From NCBI GenBank assembly GCA_024362935.1, contig JANCRA010000017.1:2232001-2296000 (forward strand): a stretch of 64,000 nucleotides of DNA, given 5' to 3'. Positions 28,561-61,760 of the stretch are shown one piece after another (the stretch's first letter is position 1; the number at the start of each line of letters is the position of its first letter). Position numbers and translations under genes: made by a program. The DNA comes from Setophaga petechia (taxonomy: Eukaryota > Chordata > Aves > Passeriformes > Parulidae). Below the pieces are notes generated by a model. The model worked only from the letters and a program-made list of their open reading frames with translations, was not told the DNA's origin and ran no database searches.

Positions 28561-29235
28561 GCAAAGGAAATCAGGGGGAATGGCGGTGAGAAGGGGAAAA
28601 AGGGAATGGGTAAGGGGGAAAGCGGGGAGTGATGATGGGAGGGAGGTGAGTGGAGAGGGATGTGGACGTGAGTGAGGAGGAGAAGGGATGGATGAGGGAA
28701 ATGGGGATTAATGAGGGGAAGAGGGGGGAGTGGCGGGAAAAGGGAGTGAGAGGGAAAGGGGTAGGTGATGGCAGGAATGGGGTTAAGTGAGGGAAAGGAG
28801 CGAGTGAGGGGGAAAGGGGAGTGAGGGTGAAAGGGAAATGGAGCAGGTCAGGGAAGAACGGGGGTGTGTGAGGGGGGAAAGGGGTGACACGAGGAAAAGG
28901 GTCAGATGAATGAGGGGAAAATGAAGGAGTGATGGTGGGAAGGAGGTGAGTGAGTGAGTGAGTGAGTGAGTGAGTGAGTGAGTGAGTGAGGAGGAAGAGG
29001 AGCGAGGATCAATGAGGGGAAAAGATTTAAAAGGGGGAAAAGGCAGTGAGAGGGAACGGGGGAAGTGATGGCAGAAAGGGGGTGAGTGAGGGGAAAAGGG
29101 TGAGTGAGGGGCTGTGAGAGTGAGGAAAGAAGGAGGGAAAAAGATGAGGAAGTGAGGGAAGAGGGGAAGGGAGAGAGGAGGAGGAGCGAATGAGGGGAAA
29201 AGGGCTGAATAGGGAAGGGATGAGTGAAGGGGGAA
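28560..29235 (+). repeat. Purine-rich (G/A) low-complexity tract
   Basis: About 670 bases in which the + strand is almost all G and A with few C, made of degenerate gaggggaaaag and gagtgaggg units. Directly adjoins the CpG island. Confidence 0.9.
28946..28990. repeat. (GAGT)n microsatellite
   Basis: About eleven uninterrupted gtga units inside the purine tract. Confidence 0.95.
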
Positions 29236-30039
29236 AGGGTCTCTCCTTGTGCACATCATCCAGAAAAATGCACAAAATACAGCTTAGCTGGGATCTCCCA
29301 AAGCTTTGGTGCATGTAATGTCTCTTCAGGACAGTTTTATCAAACAACAATAAAACTAGCACCATTCATTGACATCCTCCTCCCAGATGTGCCTGTTGGA
29401 CCCACACACCGCCTCTGGCACCTCCTGATAAGAAGCGTTGGATGTTTGGCAGTCACCAAGGTCCCGTGCTATGAGCAGAATCTCGTTTTTGTACCTCTTG
29501 GCCTGAACACCATCTCCAGCCCTGACACTGCTCAAGGTCCAACCTGGTGTCAGCTGGGCTAGTGTTAATTTTGTCACTCTGTTGTTAATTTTCAGATGCT
29601 CTGGAGAGAATTGGTCTGTGCGGAAGATGGGATTTCCAAAAGCAGAGGTCCCTGTGCCACCATGGGAGCTGTAGTGCCAGGATGGGTTTGCCTCCGCCTC
29701 TGCTCAGTCACTACCAGCACATTTCATACCCTTTATTTATTTGATTTCATGTGAAATAATCTGGTCAAGATTTGTCCCCATAAGCAGCAGAATCCCAAGA
29801 GAAGTAGATCTTTTTGTTATAAGAAAATGCACCTCATCCATCATGTAGGAAAAATCTGTGTGTAGGTGACCCTTCTCCACAAATACCAGGAAGATTCACC
29901 TCTTTGAATAATTCATTTGTTTTTTATTCATAGGGTCAGCAATTCTTCAAAGCTCAGACCAATACAAATTATAAAGCATAACATTTTTATAATAGCTGCA
30001 GGTTCCCTTTAGGTTATACATGTCTGAAGGGGGAAAACC

Positions 30040-30135
30040 CCCTCCTGTCAAGGAGTTGTGCAGAGCCAGGTCCCTTCTTAGCCTCCTTTTCTTCAGGCTG
30101 AGCCCCTTTCCCAACTCCCTCAGCTGCTCTCAAAC
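30040..30135 (-). mobile_element. CR1 LINE fragment
   Basis: Reverse complement of CR1 sequence (tcctgtcaaggagttgtgca, ttcttcaggctgagcc). Confidence 0.55.
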
Positions 30136-30234
30136 AAACAAAAATTCACATGGGGGATCAGGGTTCCTTTTTCCCCAGGTAATCACAGAATTTTAGGAGA
30201 AGTTTGGTTTTCAGCAATTCTTGCCTGTGAGGAT

Positions 30235-30420
30235 GGGGAACACCCTGGTTGCACAGAGCAGCTGTGGCTGCCCCTGGACCCCTGGAAGTGTCCAAGGCCA
30301 GGCTGGACGGAGCTTGGAGCAACCTGGGATAGTGGAAGGTGTCCCTGGGCATGAACATTAAAATAGATGAACTTTAACTCCTTCCAGCCCTTCATTCTGG
30401 GGTTCTGTAGGACCATGATT
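30235..30420 (+). mobile_element. CR1 LINE 3' fragment
   Basis: gcagctgtggctgcccctgg, gtgtccaaggccaggctgga and gtggaaggtgtccctgggca in CR1 order. Confidence 0.85.
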
Positions 30421-32196
30421 CCTAATGCTTCCCATGAGGAAACAGTAAGTCTGGACACTTTTAGGACACCTGACTTTTGAAAGGTTTCAGTATCCAGCAT
30501 TCCCAACCTCTCAGCTCTGAGTTAAGGGCTAAAATGACACAATTCTGATTTTACTGAGTGCAGCATCTGCTGGAAGTCCAATGCTGTTAGTGAGCATTAG
30601 GGCTGTGAATAACCTACAGCAATGAGAGGTCTGGGCAAAGCCCTGGTGAGGGGGAAAGTGGGATTTCAGCTGAGCAGAGCTCTTTGTCAGGAGAGGGAGT
30701 TGAGATGGCCCTGCTCTGGCACAGGACACCTGCCCTCAGAGCCCAGGGAAGGACACTGTTATCTCCCCAAGCAGGCAGCAGCCACAAGTGCTGCTGCAGC
30801 ATCCTCAGGGAAGAGACAGGAAGGGGAATTAAAGCTGACACACGATTAGAATAGAGTTTGCAAGTGCTCCTGGAATCCTGGAGAAAGCAAATGGAAATCA
30901 GGCAGAAGCTATTTCTAGGCTGAATTTGGGGGTGAAAGACGCAGAAATAGGCTTTTGCTAAGGACTAAATTCAAACCCTCCCAAGAATCCACATTTAGTG
31001 TTTGAAGCTCCCAGTGTCTGTGTGCCAGCTCGCACAGCCTGGCTGCACAGGGGAAAAAATACAAATATCATCAGGAGAGATCGTGGCAGTTAGCTGGGAT
31101 AAACCTGAGGGGCTGTGCCTGACTCCCAGCTCCGGGAGCACTCGGAATCTTCATGCAGCTAAAGCCAGGCTGAGAGGGGCTCAGCACCTCTGGAAAACCT
31201 TATCTTTGAGGAGGAGGCTGCCTTATCTCGTTCCCATCACTCCAGTCTGGTGCAGGTGACAGCATCAACCAGCAGGTGCTGAACTCATCCACGGCCACGG
31301 GGCAGCGAGAGGGAGAAGAACTCGAGGGAAGCGGGAGCGGGAGCTGTGCAATCTCAGCCGGTCAGGAGCTGCGGAGTTCCCGGGCGTGCCGCCGGGCACG
31401 GGCTGCATTCCCAGCTCCGCAGGGCCCTGCGAGCACACAAAGAGCGCCTGAGCACGGGCTGATCCCGCCGGGATGCGGCCCTGGAGGTCGGTGGAGCACC
31501 TCAGCAGTCACATCCCATTACCAGGTACGGGGAGCAGCGAGGCGGGAGCCCCGTTCCCCGCTCCTCCTCCTGCTCTGTGCCGGGAGGCATCGGGAGCACA
31601 CGAGGTCTCCCAGCCCCAGCACAGCAGCTCTGGTCGCTGCCATGGCACCTCCTGCTCCTTCCACATAATCTGACAAAACAAAACCGTGTCCAACCCGCTC
31701 CTGTCGATCTGTTGGAATGTACAACTCCACCCGAAGGTTTTCACCTCAAAGATCTTTACTAAAGGAGCGGCTGCACCTGCCTCCAGGAGCTGCGTCCCTG
31801 CCAGGGGAGTGTCACAGCTCCGAGCCGCCCGCGGTCCCTGCGCGGGGTCAGCCCGGGACACAGCGAGGAACCTTCAGCTGCCTTCCGTGGGAACTCTCCA
31901 CCTCTGAGGGGCATTTCTGTCATCACTCAAGCCAGCTTCTGCCTGTCAGCCCCGGGAAGCCACCACAGCCTGTTTGTCACCGACATTCTGGCTCCAACCA
32001 ACACCCCCGGGACAGCGCGAGTGAGTTCCCAGCTAATGCTGCAGCAAGGTCACTGCTTCCCACTGAACAGCCCACGAGGATCCCTGCCTGGCCACCCTGG
32101 GAATGTGAGGGTTAAATGCTCTTCACCAGTGAACCCTGAGCCCTCACCCAGCCACCCCCCTGGGAATGGCTTCGGAAAGGGGCCCTGGGAACGCAC

Positions 32197-53551
<21,355 letters not shown>

Positions 53552-53576
<25 letters not shown>

Positions 53577-53626
53577 GGTCTCAGCAGCACCTTCCCCTTC
53601 TGCCACTGCTCACAGCCAACGAGGAC
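53552..53626 (-). CDS. ZNF185: ZNF185 exon with start codon (CDS 53552-53576)
   Basis: Acceptor ttcttccag before 53626, then 50 bases of 5' UTR, then two adjacent ATGs. The first (53576-53574) has A at -3. Encodes MMSLGVTK and one base of a Gly codon. Confidence 0.8.
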
Positions 53627-54114
53627 CTGGAAGAAATGGAAAAGGGGATAAGCAAAATATCAGCTGTGGTATAAAAACCTGGCAGGCAAGGGGAGAGGAG
53701 AGCACAGGCACAGAGCCACAGCCGTGGTGGCACAGCCACAGGATGGGGAGGCTCTGGCCTTGCACCAGAGCTGGGATTCCTCCACATCCATGAACCTGAA
53801 GCATCAAGGACAGGGAGAATCAAATCCAGCCATGCCAGAGGTGCTTTTTCAGATCTGGGAGCAAAGTGATCGAGGAGACCTTGCAAAAGTGCCCAGTGGC
53901 ACTCAGCTGGGCCAGACCTTCTGGAGCCCACAGAACCCTGAGGATCCTGGAGTACCCTTGGGGTTTGTGTCAGGTGGGATGAGAAGGACCCAGGTTAATT
54001 CAGCAACTGGCTGTGTTTGTCAGAAATGGTTCTGTTCTGCTTGCACTCCTAGATTTTCCATGGAAGCTGCAGGACCAGCTTTTGGTTTTGGAGGAGAAAA
54101 TCCCACATTGAACC

Positions 54115-54205
54115 CCAGAATGTTTTGGGTTGGATGGGACCTTAAATCTCCTCCAGTTCCAAACCCTTCCATGTCAGGGACACCTTCCAGCTTTTACCAC
54201 CCCCA
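54115..54205 (-). mobile_element. CR1 LINE 3' fragment
   Basis: Short reverse-complement CR1 end (ttttgggttggatgggacct). Confidence 0.65.
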
Positions 54206-54942
54206 GTCTCCCCTTGCCAAAACTCTCTCCTGGATTCTGGAATGACTCTGCTAGTCAGAAATAAGAAGGCCCAATCCTCTTTGGGAGAATCTCCAAGGAG
54301 GTTGTTGTTCCCTGCTGGTGGGCCTGTCCCTGCAGTATTCCTGGGAAGCCACATGCCCGGGAGGAATGCTGGGTGCTGATCTCATGGCATTGGGCTTGGC
54401 AAAGCCTCCTCCCCCGGCTTGTCTCAGCCAGGGATCTGCCCACTGCTCATCCCCTGCTCTTCCCATTGGGATCATGAACAATTCCCCAGGGCTCCTCTCC
54501 CTCTGCAAACATTCCCAAGCATTACACCCACCCCTGTGCCATCCAAATATGCAACAGGCAGCTGATATTCCAGTATTCCCTCTGGTATTTGGAATAACCT
54601 GTGATTTATGGTTCAGTGCATGTCCCTGATACCTTAAATCCCTTATTTTATGTGCTGGATAAATGCAACTGGTGCTCAGCTTTGGATACCAGCCCCTGGG
54701 ATGGGGCACTGGGATGTCCCAGGCAGCAGGAGATCCAATAAAATGGTTCATCCCCACTGACAAAGCATCCAACGTGAGCCACCCAGCACAGGAGATAAAT
54801 ATCCTCTCTGCACAGCAGCAAAATCCCAGCAATCTGTGTCCTCAGACTGCACACTGCAAACGGAGCTGCTGCTTAAACCCGTGCTAAGTAACACAGAATC
54901 CCATTTCCAAAGGCATGGATCACCACCAAGGGAGCACACACA

Positions 54943-55030
54943 GGTCTGCAACACTACCAAGACAACACCCAGAGGTCTGCAGCACCACCAAGACAACACC
55001 CAGAGGTCTGCAACACCACCAAGACAACAC
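54943..55030. repeat. 31-bp tandem repeat x3
   Basis: gtctgcaacaccaccaagac plus acacccagag, three copies. Confidence 0.92.
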
Positions 55031-55257
55031 TCCCAGCTCATTCCCACCTCTGGGGAGCCCTGGGGCTCATGGGCAGCTTTGCTGAGAGCCACAGATCTCC
55101 TGGTTTGGGACCAAGCCTGGCTGCAGTGTCCTGCTGAGGACACTCTGAAGCTCCTCATCCCAAAAGGAAAGCCATTCTGAGCTATTTAACGAGGAAAGCA
55201 GTGCCAGGCTGTTTAATAAGGAAAATGGCTGGAACCTTGTTTGGATGCCAATGTTCA

Positions 55258-55466
55258 GGGGCTCTGGGGCAGAATCCAGTTCAGGGGCAGAGCCCAGCTT
55301 AGGGGCAGAGCCCAGCCCAGCCCAGCTCAGGGGCAGAGCCCAGTTTAGGGGCAGAGCCCAGCCCAGCTTAGGGGCAGAGCCCAGCTTAGGGGCAGAGCCC
55401 AACTCAGGGGCAGAGTCCAACTCAGGGGCAGAGCCCAGCCCAGCTCAGGGGCAGAGCCCAGCCCAG
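55258..55466. repeat. Minisatellite, ggggcagagcccagctta units
   Basis: About eleven copies of a 15-20 bp unit with variable ends. Confidence 0.93.
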
Positions 55467-56054
55467 CTCTCCCTCCCCACAGTCCCTGGGGTCCCTGCCC
55501 TGCCTCGGGTCCTTCCATGCCCCAGAGTTTTGGGGCAGCTCCAGCTGCCCAAACTCCTCTCCCATCCCCGGCAGGGAGTGTTCCTATGGATCACAGCCCC
55601 TGGATGAACCAGGGGGCGCCTCCAGCTGTGCCCGAGGCTGCAGAGCTGCCGTGGCCCTGTGAGGGTGACCTGTCCCTGCCCAGCCATCCTGTCCCATCCT
55701 GTCCCACAGGAGTGCAGGCACAGCCACACCAACTCTCCCCCCATAAATTCTTCAAGTGCCTGAAATAAGCAGCGCAGTCCTTAATTGGAAAGGATCTGCT
55801 TTCCACGGAAAGCACTTGAACAGCTCTAATTACCCTGCAGGAGATCAAACACTCGCTGTTCTTTCAAAGCTGATGGCAGCTTCTCTTCCCTGCTGGCCAC
55901 CCTCCTTTGGGATGGCTCAGCTGGGACTTTGAAATGTTAAAAACGAGAGTTCAGCCTGCAGTTTGTGGGCACCTGGGGTAATGGCCCCTTTGAGCCTAAC
56001 AGCACCTTGTGTGCCTTGGGGATGAGCTGGATCCCAGCTGAAGGAATGCCCTGG

Positions 56055-56313
56055 TGTCTCTACAGGACACGAAACAACACGAGTGCACACTCTGCTGCTC
56101 TCAAGGTGAACAAAAAGGCAATTTATTTTCTGACTCTAACATTTATAGTTTTCTAATAGTGACAGTGGATTGGAAGGTGACAGTGCCACCTCTCCAATGA
56201 TACTGGACAGACCAACAGTCCATCAAATTTCTCTCCTTCTATAAAAGAATGCAAAACAATAAGTTATTTACACAAAGCATGTGAGAAAGTTCGTTACAAG
56301 AATGTAAACATCA
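56055..56313 (-). mobile_element. Probable solo LTR
   Basis: On the minus strand it has TG at the start, tataaatg, then AATAAA in aaaataaattgcc about 20 bp later, and CA at the end. Compact LTR layout. Ends are approximate. Confidence 0.5.
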
Positions 56314-56822
56314 GAAGGCTTAGAAAATCTTAAAAAAATCAGGGTGACACCCTGGGAAGAATGGAGCTGCTTTGATCCCATAAATCCAGCTCTCCTGGGA
56401 GCACTGGGTGCCCTGAGACCCCTGAAGGGTCCCTGCAGCCAGGCCCAGCTTCCAGCACTCCTGCTCCCCGTGTTTCACTCATGGCCCTGGGATGGGACAC
56501 CCCAAGCCCCACCTCACTCCCCCACGCTGATCCCAGTTCCTTTTGGGACAGAAACGGTCTCAGCTCCCTTTGGGACAGGAACCCCCAGGTCCCTCTGCTG
56601 CTCTCCCTGTCCCTGCAAGGCCCCGGTGGCACTGAAGACCTCGAAGGTCCCTTCAAGCCTTGATGGCTCTGGGGCTCCTGGCCAAGGGGTGAAACTCTGG
56701 GTTCCTCACACAACCTATGCCCTCACCAGGGTTATTTCCCCCAGCCCAAACCCACAGGGCATCACTGATGGTCCCAGCTCTGAAGTGATCCCATCCTGCC
56801 CACGGTGATCTGGGCTCTGTGG

Positions 56823-56915
56823 GGACCCAGCTGCCACCCGAGGTGACCCAGCTGCCACCTGAGGTGACCCAGGTGCCACCCGAGGTGACCCAGCTGCCAC
56901 CCGAGGTGACCCAGC
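56823..56915. repeat. 21-bp tandem repeat x4
   Basis: acccagctgccacccgaggt units. Translates as a repeated LPPEVTQ but has no other gene evidence. Confidence 0.93.
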
Positions 56916-57279
56916 AGCAGCTCCAGGCTCTGCTCCCACCAGCTGAGCCCGTGCTGGAGCTCTCCAAGGATCTGTCCCGTGCTCCCCCTGCCCCTGGTGC
57001 CAGCACAGCCTCATTTCCCCAGGCCTGGGCGCTGATGGAGGCCTTGGCCGCTGACCCGGAGGCTGCAAACAGACCAGGGCAGTCACGCGGAAAAACCTCC
57101 TGCTCTGAGGAAAATTGATGCCTGTTCTGACCTTCACAGCCTCAAATTAAAATGGATTTAAAGCCTGCAAGAGGTTTGAACCTCCTTCCTCTGAGCCTCC
57201 TCAAGCCTGCTGAGAGTTTTGGCCTCCAGGCCTATCTCCAGGCCAGGTCCCCACTCCATGGGCAAGAGGGGAACTCGTG

Positions 57280-57880
57280 CTGCTTTTTTTTTTTTTTTTT
57301 GCCTTTTTATTTTTTGTTTAAGGCTGGGATTAAATGTGTGAGATAGTATTTCTTCTTTGGACTTAGATGTTTATTAGCTTTTATTTATATTACTTTATTA
57401 TATTTATTGTTTATATATTTATTATTATACTACGTTATTATTTATTGTTATTACTTTATTTATTTATATTGTTTTATTTAAATTATTTCATATATATTTT
57501 TTATTACTTACATATATACTATTTGTATTACTTTTATATACATACTACAGTTATATATATACTATATTTATAAGTTGTGAGTTTTATAGTACTTTTACTA
57601 ACAAACTAAAAAATGGAGTTGTATTTTTCTTTCTATAAGGCTTTTTAAGGATAAACTGTCTAATTAAGAAATTACACTTAAATTATTTTTATTTTTAACT
57701 TAATAACTAACTACTTGTGGCTTGAATGTGGACTTTTTATCTAATTCCACAATGCTACTAAAACGCATGAAGAAGGTGAAGAAGGACTAGCTACTGCTTT
57801 AAAACTTCTATATTGTTATATATATATTATTCTAAAGCATTATGTTTTCTACTATGTGATATTACAGACTTTTATTCAAA
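57280..57880. repeat. Poly(T) run and AT-rich low-complexity block
   Basis: An 18-base T run at about 57283 is followed by 500 bases that are mostly A and T, in otherwise GC-rich surroundings. Confidence 0.9.
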
Positions 57881-58295
57881 CTTATAATCTCAATTTTATC
57901 CTTCAATTTTGGAAGCCTTCTCCATGGCCTCAGGTCGATGCAGTGTTCTCTTGGGGGTCAGTGCCTGGCAGCACAGAAATTCTGAAATTCTCAGTACCCA
58001 GGGTTCCAGCACCCATCTGGTGGCACAGAGCAGCTGGAGCTCAGCTTTGGGACACCCCCGGAAGGAGAGCAGGGGGAGGAGGCTTTTCCTTTTCCTTTTC
58101 CTTTGGCACGGGTTACCTGGCCCAGCAAGCAGGTCCAGCCCCCAGCACTGCCTCCCGAGAGGGCACAGACTCGAATTTCTGTGCACCCGCCGAGCCCACA
58201 ATGCAAACCCTGTCCCTGCTCTGCCCTGATGTCACCTGACACCTGATCCCCGGGAACGGACAGCAGGAGCTGGAAGGAACCCTGCCCACCTTAAA

Positions 58296-58790
58296 CTCTG
58301 CCAGACCCACCTCAACCCTGCCAGACTCACATTAACCCTGCCAGACCCACCTCAACCCTGCCAGACCCACCTCAACCCCTGCCAGACCCACCTCAACCCT
58401 GCCAGACCCACCTCAACCCCTTTCAGATCCACCTCAACCCCTGCCAGACCCACCTCAACCCCTGCCAGACCCACCTCAACCCTGCCAGACCCACCCTAAC
58501 CCCTGCCAGACCCACCTCAACCCAGCCAGATCCACCTCAACCCCTTTCAGATCCACCTCAACCCTGCCAGACCCACCTCAACCCCTTTCAGATCCACCTC
58601 AACCCCTGCCAGACCCACCTCAACCCCTGCCAGACTCACATTAACCCCTTCCAGACCCACCTCAACCCCTGCCAGACTCACATTAACCCCTTCCAGACCC
58701 ACCCTAACCCCTTCCAGACCCACCCTAACCCCTGCCAGACCCACCCTAACCCCTGCCAGACCCACCTCAACCCTGCCAGATCCACCCCAG
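58296..58790. repeat. 20-21 bp minisatellite
   Basis: About 24 copies of ccctgccagacccacctcaa with variants (tttcagatcc, actcacatta). Confidence 0.95.
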
Positions 58791-59089
58791 CTCCTGCTGG
58801 AGCAGCACCTGGGTCAGTGGCTGTGCCATTTTTAAGCCAGTAATTTAAAACTGGATTTAGTTCCCCTCTGATCTCAGACTTGAAGCCCATCCTGTTCCTG
58901 GGGTGGGGATGGACACTCCTGTCCTGCTGTCTGCTCCTGGGGGCACGAGGGACAATGGGAATTTCCCCTCAGGCTGCACACTGGGAGCTCACAGCCTGCA
59001 CCTGAGGATCCCAGAGCACCTCCTGCACACAGGGGCTCTCTTTGGAGGGGGAGGTTCTGAGGGAGCCTCTGAAGGTGCAGACCCAGCCT

Positions 59090-59262
59090 GAGGCCCTGGC
59101 ACAGGGTGCCCAGAGCAGCTGTGGCTGCCCCTGGATCCCTGGCAGTGCCCAAGGCCAGGCTGGAGCAGCCTGGGACAGTGGGAGGTGTCCCTGCCATGGC
59201 AGGGGTGGCACTGGGTGGGCTCTGAGGTCCCTCCCAACCCAGACCAGTCTGGGGTTCCAGGT
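59090..59262 (+). mobile_element. CR1 LINE 3' fragment
   Basis: gagcagctgtggctgcccct then ggaggtgtccctgccatggc. Confidence 0.88.
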
Positions 59263-59534
59263 TTTAGACAATGCTCAGCAGCTCTGAAGGATCAGCTTTT
59301 TATTCCTGCCTTTCCCTTTTTCCAGGCAGTGACTGTTTAACATTGATGCTGTTCCATAAACATTGGGGATATTTAAGAAGCACCAGGAGATTTCCAAAGT
59401 CAAGCTATAAACAATCAGGAATTCAATAATTGAAACAGTCCAGGCAACCTTCAATCAAACATTAAATCCACCCTTCTGGGATTGTGCAACACAACAGCTC
59501 ATGCCTGCCTGGTCCATGAGCCAGAAGCACTCCC

Positions 59535-59790
59535 AATCCCAGAGTCCCTGAGGCTGGAAAAGAGCTCTGGGATCACCAAATCCAGCTTGTGTCCCATCCC
59601 CACTCTGTCCCCACCTCCAGGGATGGGCACTCCAGACGTCCCTGGGCAGCCCCTGCCAAGCCCTGGGCACCCTTTCCATGGGGAAATTCCTGTGCTGTCC
59701 ATCCTGAAGCTCTGTCCTGATCCCCCTGTGGCTGCAGCAGGGCCTGGGGGCTCTGTGGGAGCTCTGAGGAGCCTCATCCCAGCACCACAT
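59535..59790 (-). mobile_element. CR1-like LINE fragment
   Basis: Reverse complement with cccacctccagggatgggca and tccctgggcagcccctgcca. Confidence 0.7.
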
Positions 59791-60423
59791 TCCCTTGGGA
59801 TCTTCCCTCCATCACCTGAGGACAGTGAAGGTCTCTTTTCTCCTAAGCTTGGGGAAGAGGGATGGAAACCTGCAGCTGGAGGGGGGAAACCTGCAGCTGG
59901 AGGGGGGAATCCTGCCCAGGAGCAACACAGACCCGTTCCACTCAATGTGTGAAAAGCTACAAATGCCCAAAGTTAAAAAGTTAGAATTTCCTTTCATTCA
60001 CTCCCAACCACACATCCCACAAAACCACCAGATCCTGCTGGAGCTGGCACAGCCTGGAGCTGCTCAAGGCAGGGAAGGGTGGCACGAATTTCCTGAGCCC
60101 TGCCTGTCCCCAGGGACCCTCCCAGCAGGACCACCCCGGCTCAGCTCCCCCCTGCCACTGCCAGAAACTCTGGGGTCATTTGCACCATCCTGGGTGTGCA
60201 GTTTCATTGCTCTAATTACATGGAATTAATTCCTAATTGCTCAGCTAATTTCTGGGTTTGAAAGGAAGGATGTGCAGGACGTTCACCACACCCGCACATC
60301 GCCGACCTTGAGCCTTGATGTTCAAAGATGAAAGGAAAAAGGAAGGAAAAATGGGTTTTGTGTCAAAGGTGGAGCTTTGTGTTTGTGTCACTGACCCACA
60401 GACAGAGCAGGACAAAAGCCACA

Positions 60424-60431
60424 TGACGTCA
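60424..60431. promoter_or_regulatory. Perfect CRE palindrome TGACGTCA
   Basis: Full 8-bp CREB/ATF consensus about 0.45 kb from the CpG-rich stretch. Function unknown. Confidence 0.4.
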
Positions 60432-60879
60432 CACAGACACCACAAAGTTTTGCCAAGAAAACACAACTTTTTTGTAAAAGAAAGCTAAAATCTGCCTCTT
60501 GTGGAAATTGGGACTTCCACTTAAGTCCTGGTAATTTTTTGGGGGAAGAAATGTACTGAGTCATTAGCTGGATGAATAAAATAAACTGAGTTTATAATAA
60601 AAGTAATAAAATAGCCTAAACAAAACCTCCTGGTCCAGCTGAGGAGGAAGGACATCCCTGCCCAGGTGAGCGCAGCTCATCCTCCTCTGTGGGGTCTGTC
60701 CTGAGCAGGGCTGGGACAGGGAAACGGGGATGACATTCCCTGGATGGAGCAAGGACAGAGGGAGGTGCTCTCTCCTCCGTGCCAGCTCTGCCACTCCTTC
60801 CCAGGGTGCTGGTTTCACCCTGACTCGGGCAGAAACAAAACAAGGCAGAGCAGCAGAGAGGCAGAAATCCCTGCCTGCA

Positions 60880-61760
60880 GCCCCTGTGTCCCGCGGGAGC
60901 CCAGGCAGAAGGGCTGGAGCTGCCCCGGAGCTCTGCGGAGGCTCTCGGGATCCCAGGATTGAATTCCCCCGGAGTTTTCCGGACCCTGCCCGCACCCAGA
61001 CCGGTCCCGGGGAGGGCCCTGCTGTGCCCCACGGAAATCCAGCGGGGAAAAGGGATTTAGGAGGATGTGGAGCCGTGGGCAGGGAGGGAATTTGAGATCA
61101 GACAGGTGCAACAAAGCCCCAGAGCCAAACCTCAGCCCCAGCCCGGTCCTGCAGGAGCCCCATCCATCCCTGCAGAGCCGCGCTTTGGTCCGAGACACCC
61201 CTGAACGGCCCCAGTTCCACGGGGCAGGAGGGTTTGGGTGTCCGGGGTGTCCCTGGCAGGGCAGGGCAGGCTCTGTTCTCCCCCAGCTGACAGCCCCGTT
61301 CCCATTCCCGTTCCCGTTCCCATTCCCGTTCCCGGTCCCACCTGCTGTTCCCGGCGCGGAGCTCTCCCGGCGGCAGCGGCGGCTCCGGGCACGGCTGTGG
61401 CACACCTGAGCCCCCACCTGCCGGGAGGGCCGGCCCCGGGAAGCCAAGCCTTGTTTTGAGGAGGAGACTTGGGTGTGTTTGGCCCTGCAGGGGAATCAAA
61501 CAGGTTTCTCCGTTCGGCGGCACGGGCTCCCCTCCCTGCAGGCTCCGCTCTGCATTCCTGGCATTCCCCAGCCAGTGCCACGGTCCCCGGCCCTGTGGGC
61601 CCTGGCACAGCCCCGAGCAGCCCCCCAGCTCTCACCCCACGGAATTTCTGCTCGGGCCGAGCTCTGCCCCCAGGCAGGGGGAGCGGGACCCCCGATGCTG
61701 CTCGGAGCCGCTTGGGAGCGGTGGTACCCGGGGAGCATCAGGGAGCCGGGCTGTAATTAG
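60880..61760 (-). promoter_or_regulatory. ZNF185: CpG-rich stretch, candidate ZNF185 promoter and first exon
   Basis: Clear rise in CpG over flanking sequence, about 7.3 kb upstream of the ZNF185 start codon. A minus-strand donor consensus (gaacagcag/gtggga, exon end 61342) could join the 5' UTR acceptor near 53627. It could equally belong to another gene. Short 6- and 12-bp repeats (cccgttcccatt type) lie at about 61300-61340. Confidence 0.35.

Larger units (their letters stand above)
28275..32196. other. Intergenic region between SLAIN-family gene and ZNF185
   Basis: Holds the distal part of the CpG island, the purine tract at 28.56-29.23 kb and CR1 fragments near 30.0-30.4 kb. A moderately CpG-rich patch lies at 31.3-31.9 kb. 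No gene recognised. Confidence 0.6.

Noticed and set aside
28144..28675. Arg/Gly-rich + strand frames suggesting a divergent gene at the CpG island
   Set aside because: Composition artefact. No downstream exon on the + strand was found to continue it.
28783..29365. Ser/Leu/Pro/Phe-rich minus-strand frames
   Set aside because: Complement of the purine tract. Low complexity only.
54836..55607. Frames with repeated QHHQDNTQRSAT and GAEPSLGAEPS
   Set aside because: Products of the 31-bp and 15-20 bp tandem repeats.
56819..57118. 99-residue + strand frame with four LPPEVTQ repeats
   Set aside because: The repeat part is a 21-bp satellite. The remainder has no recognisable domain, no strong start context and no splice partners.
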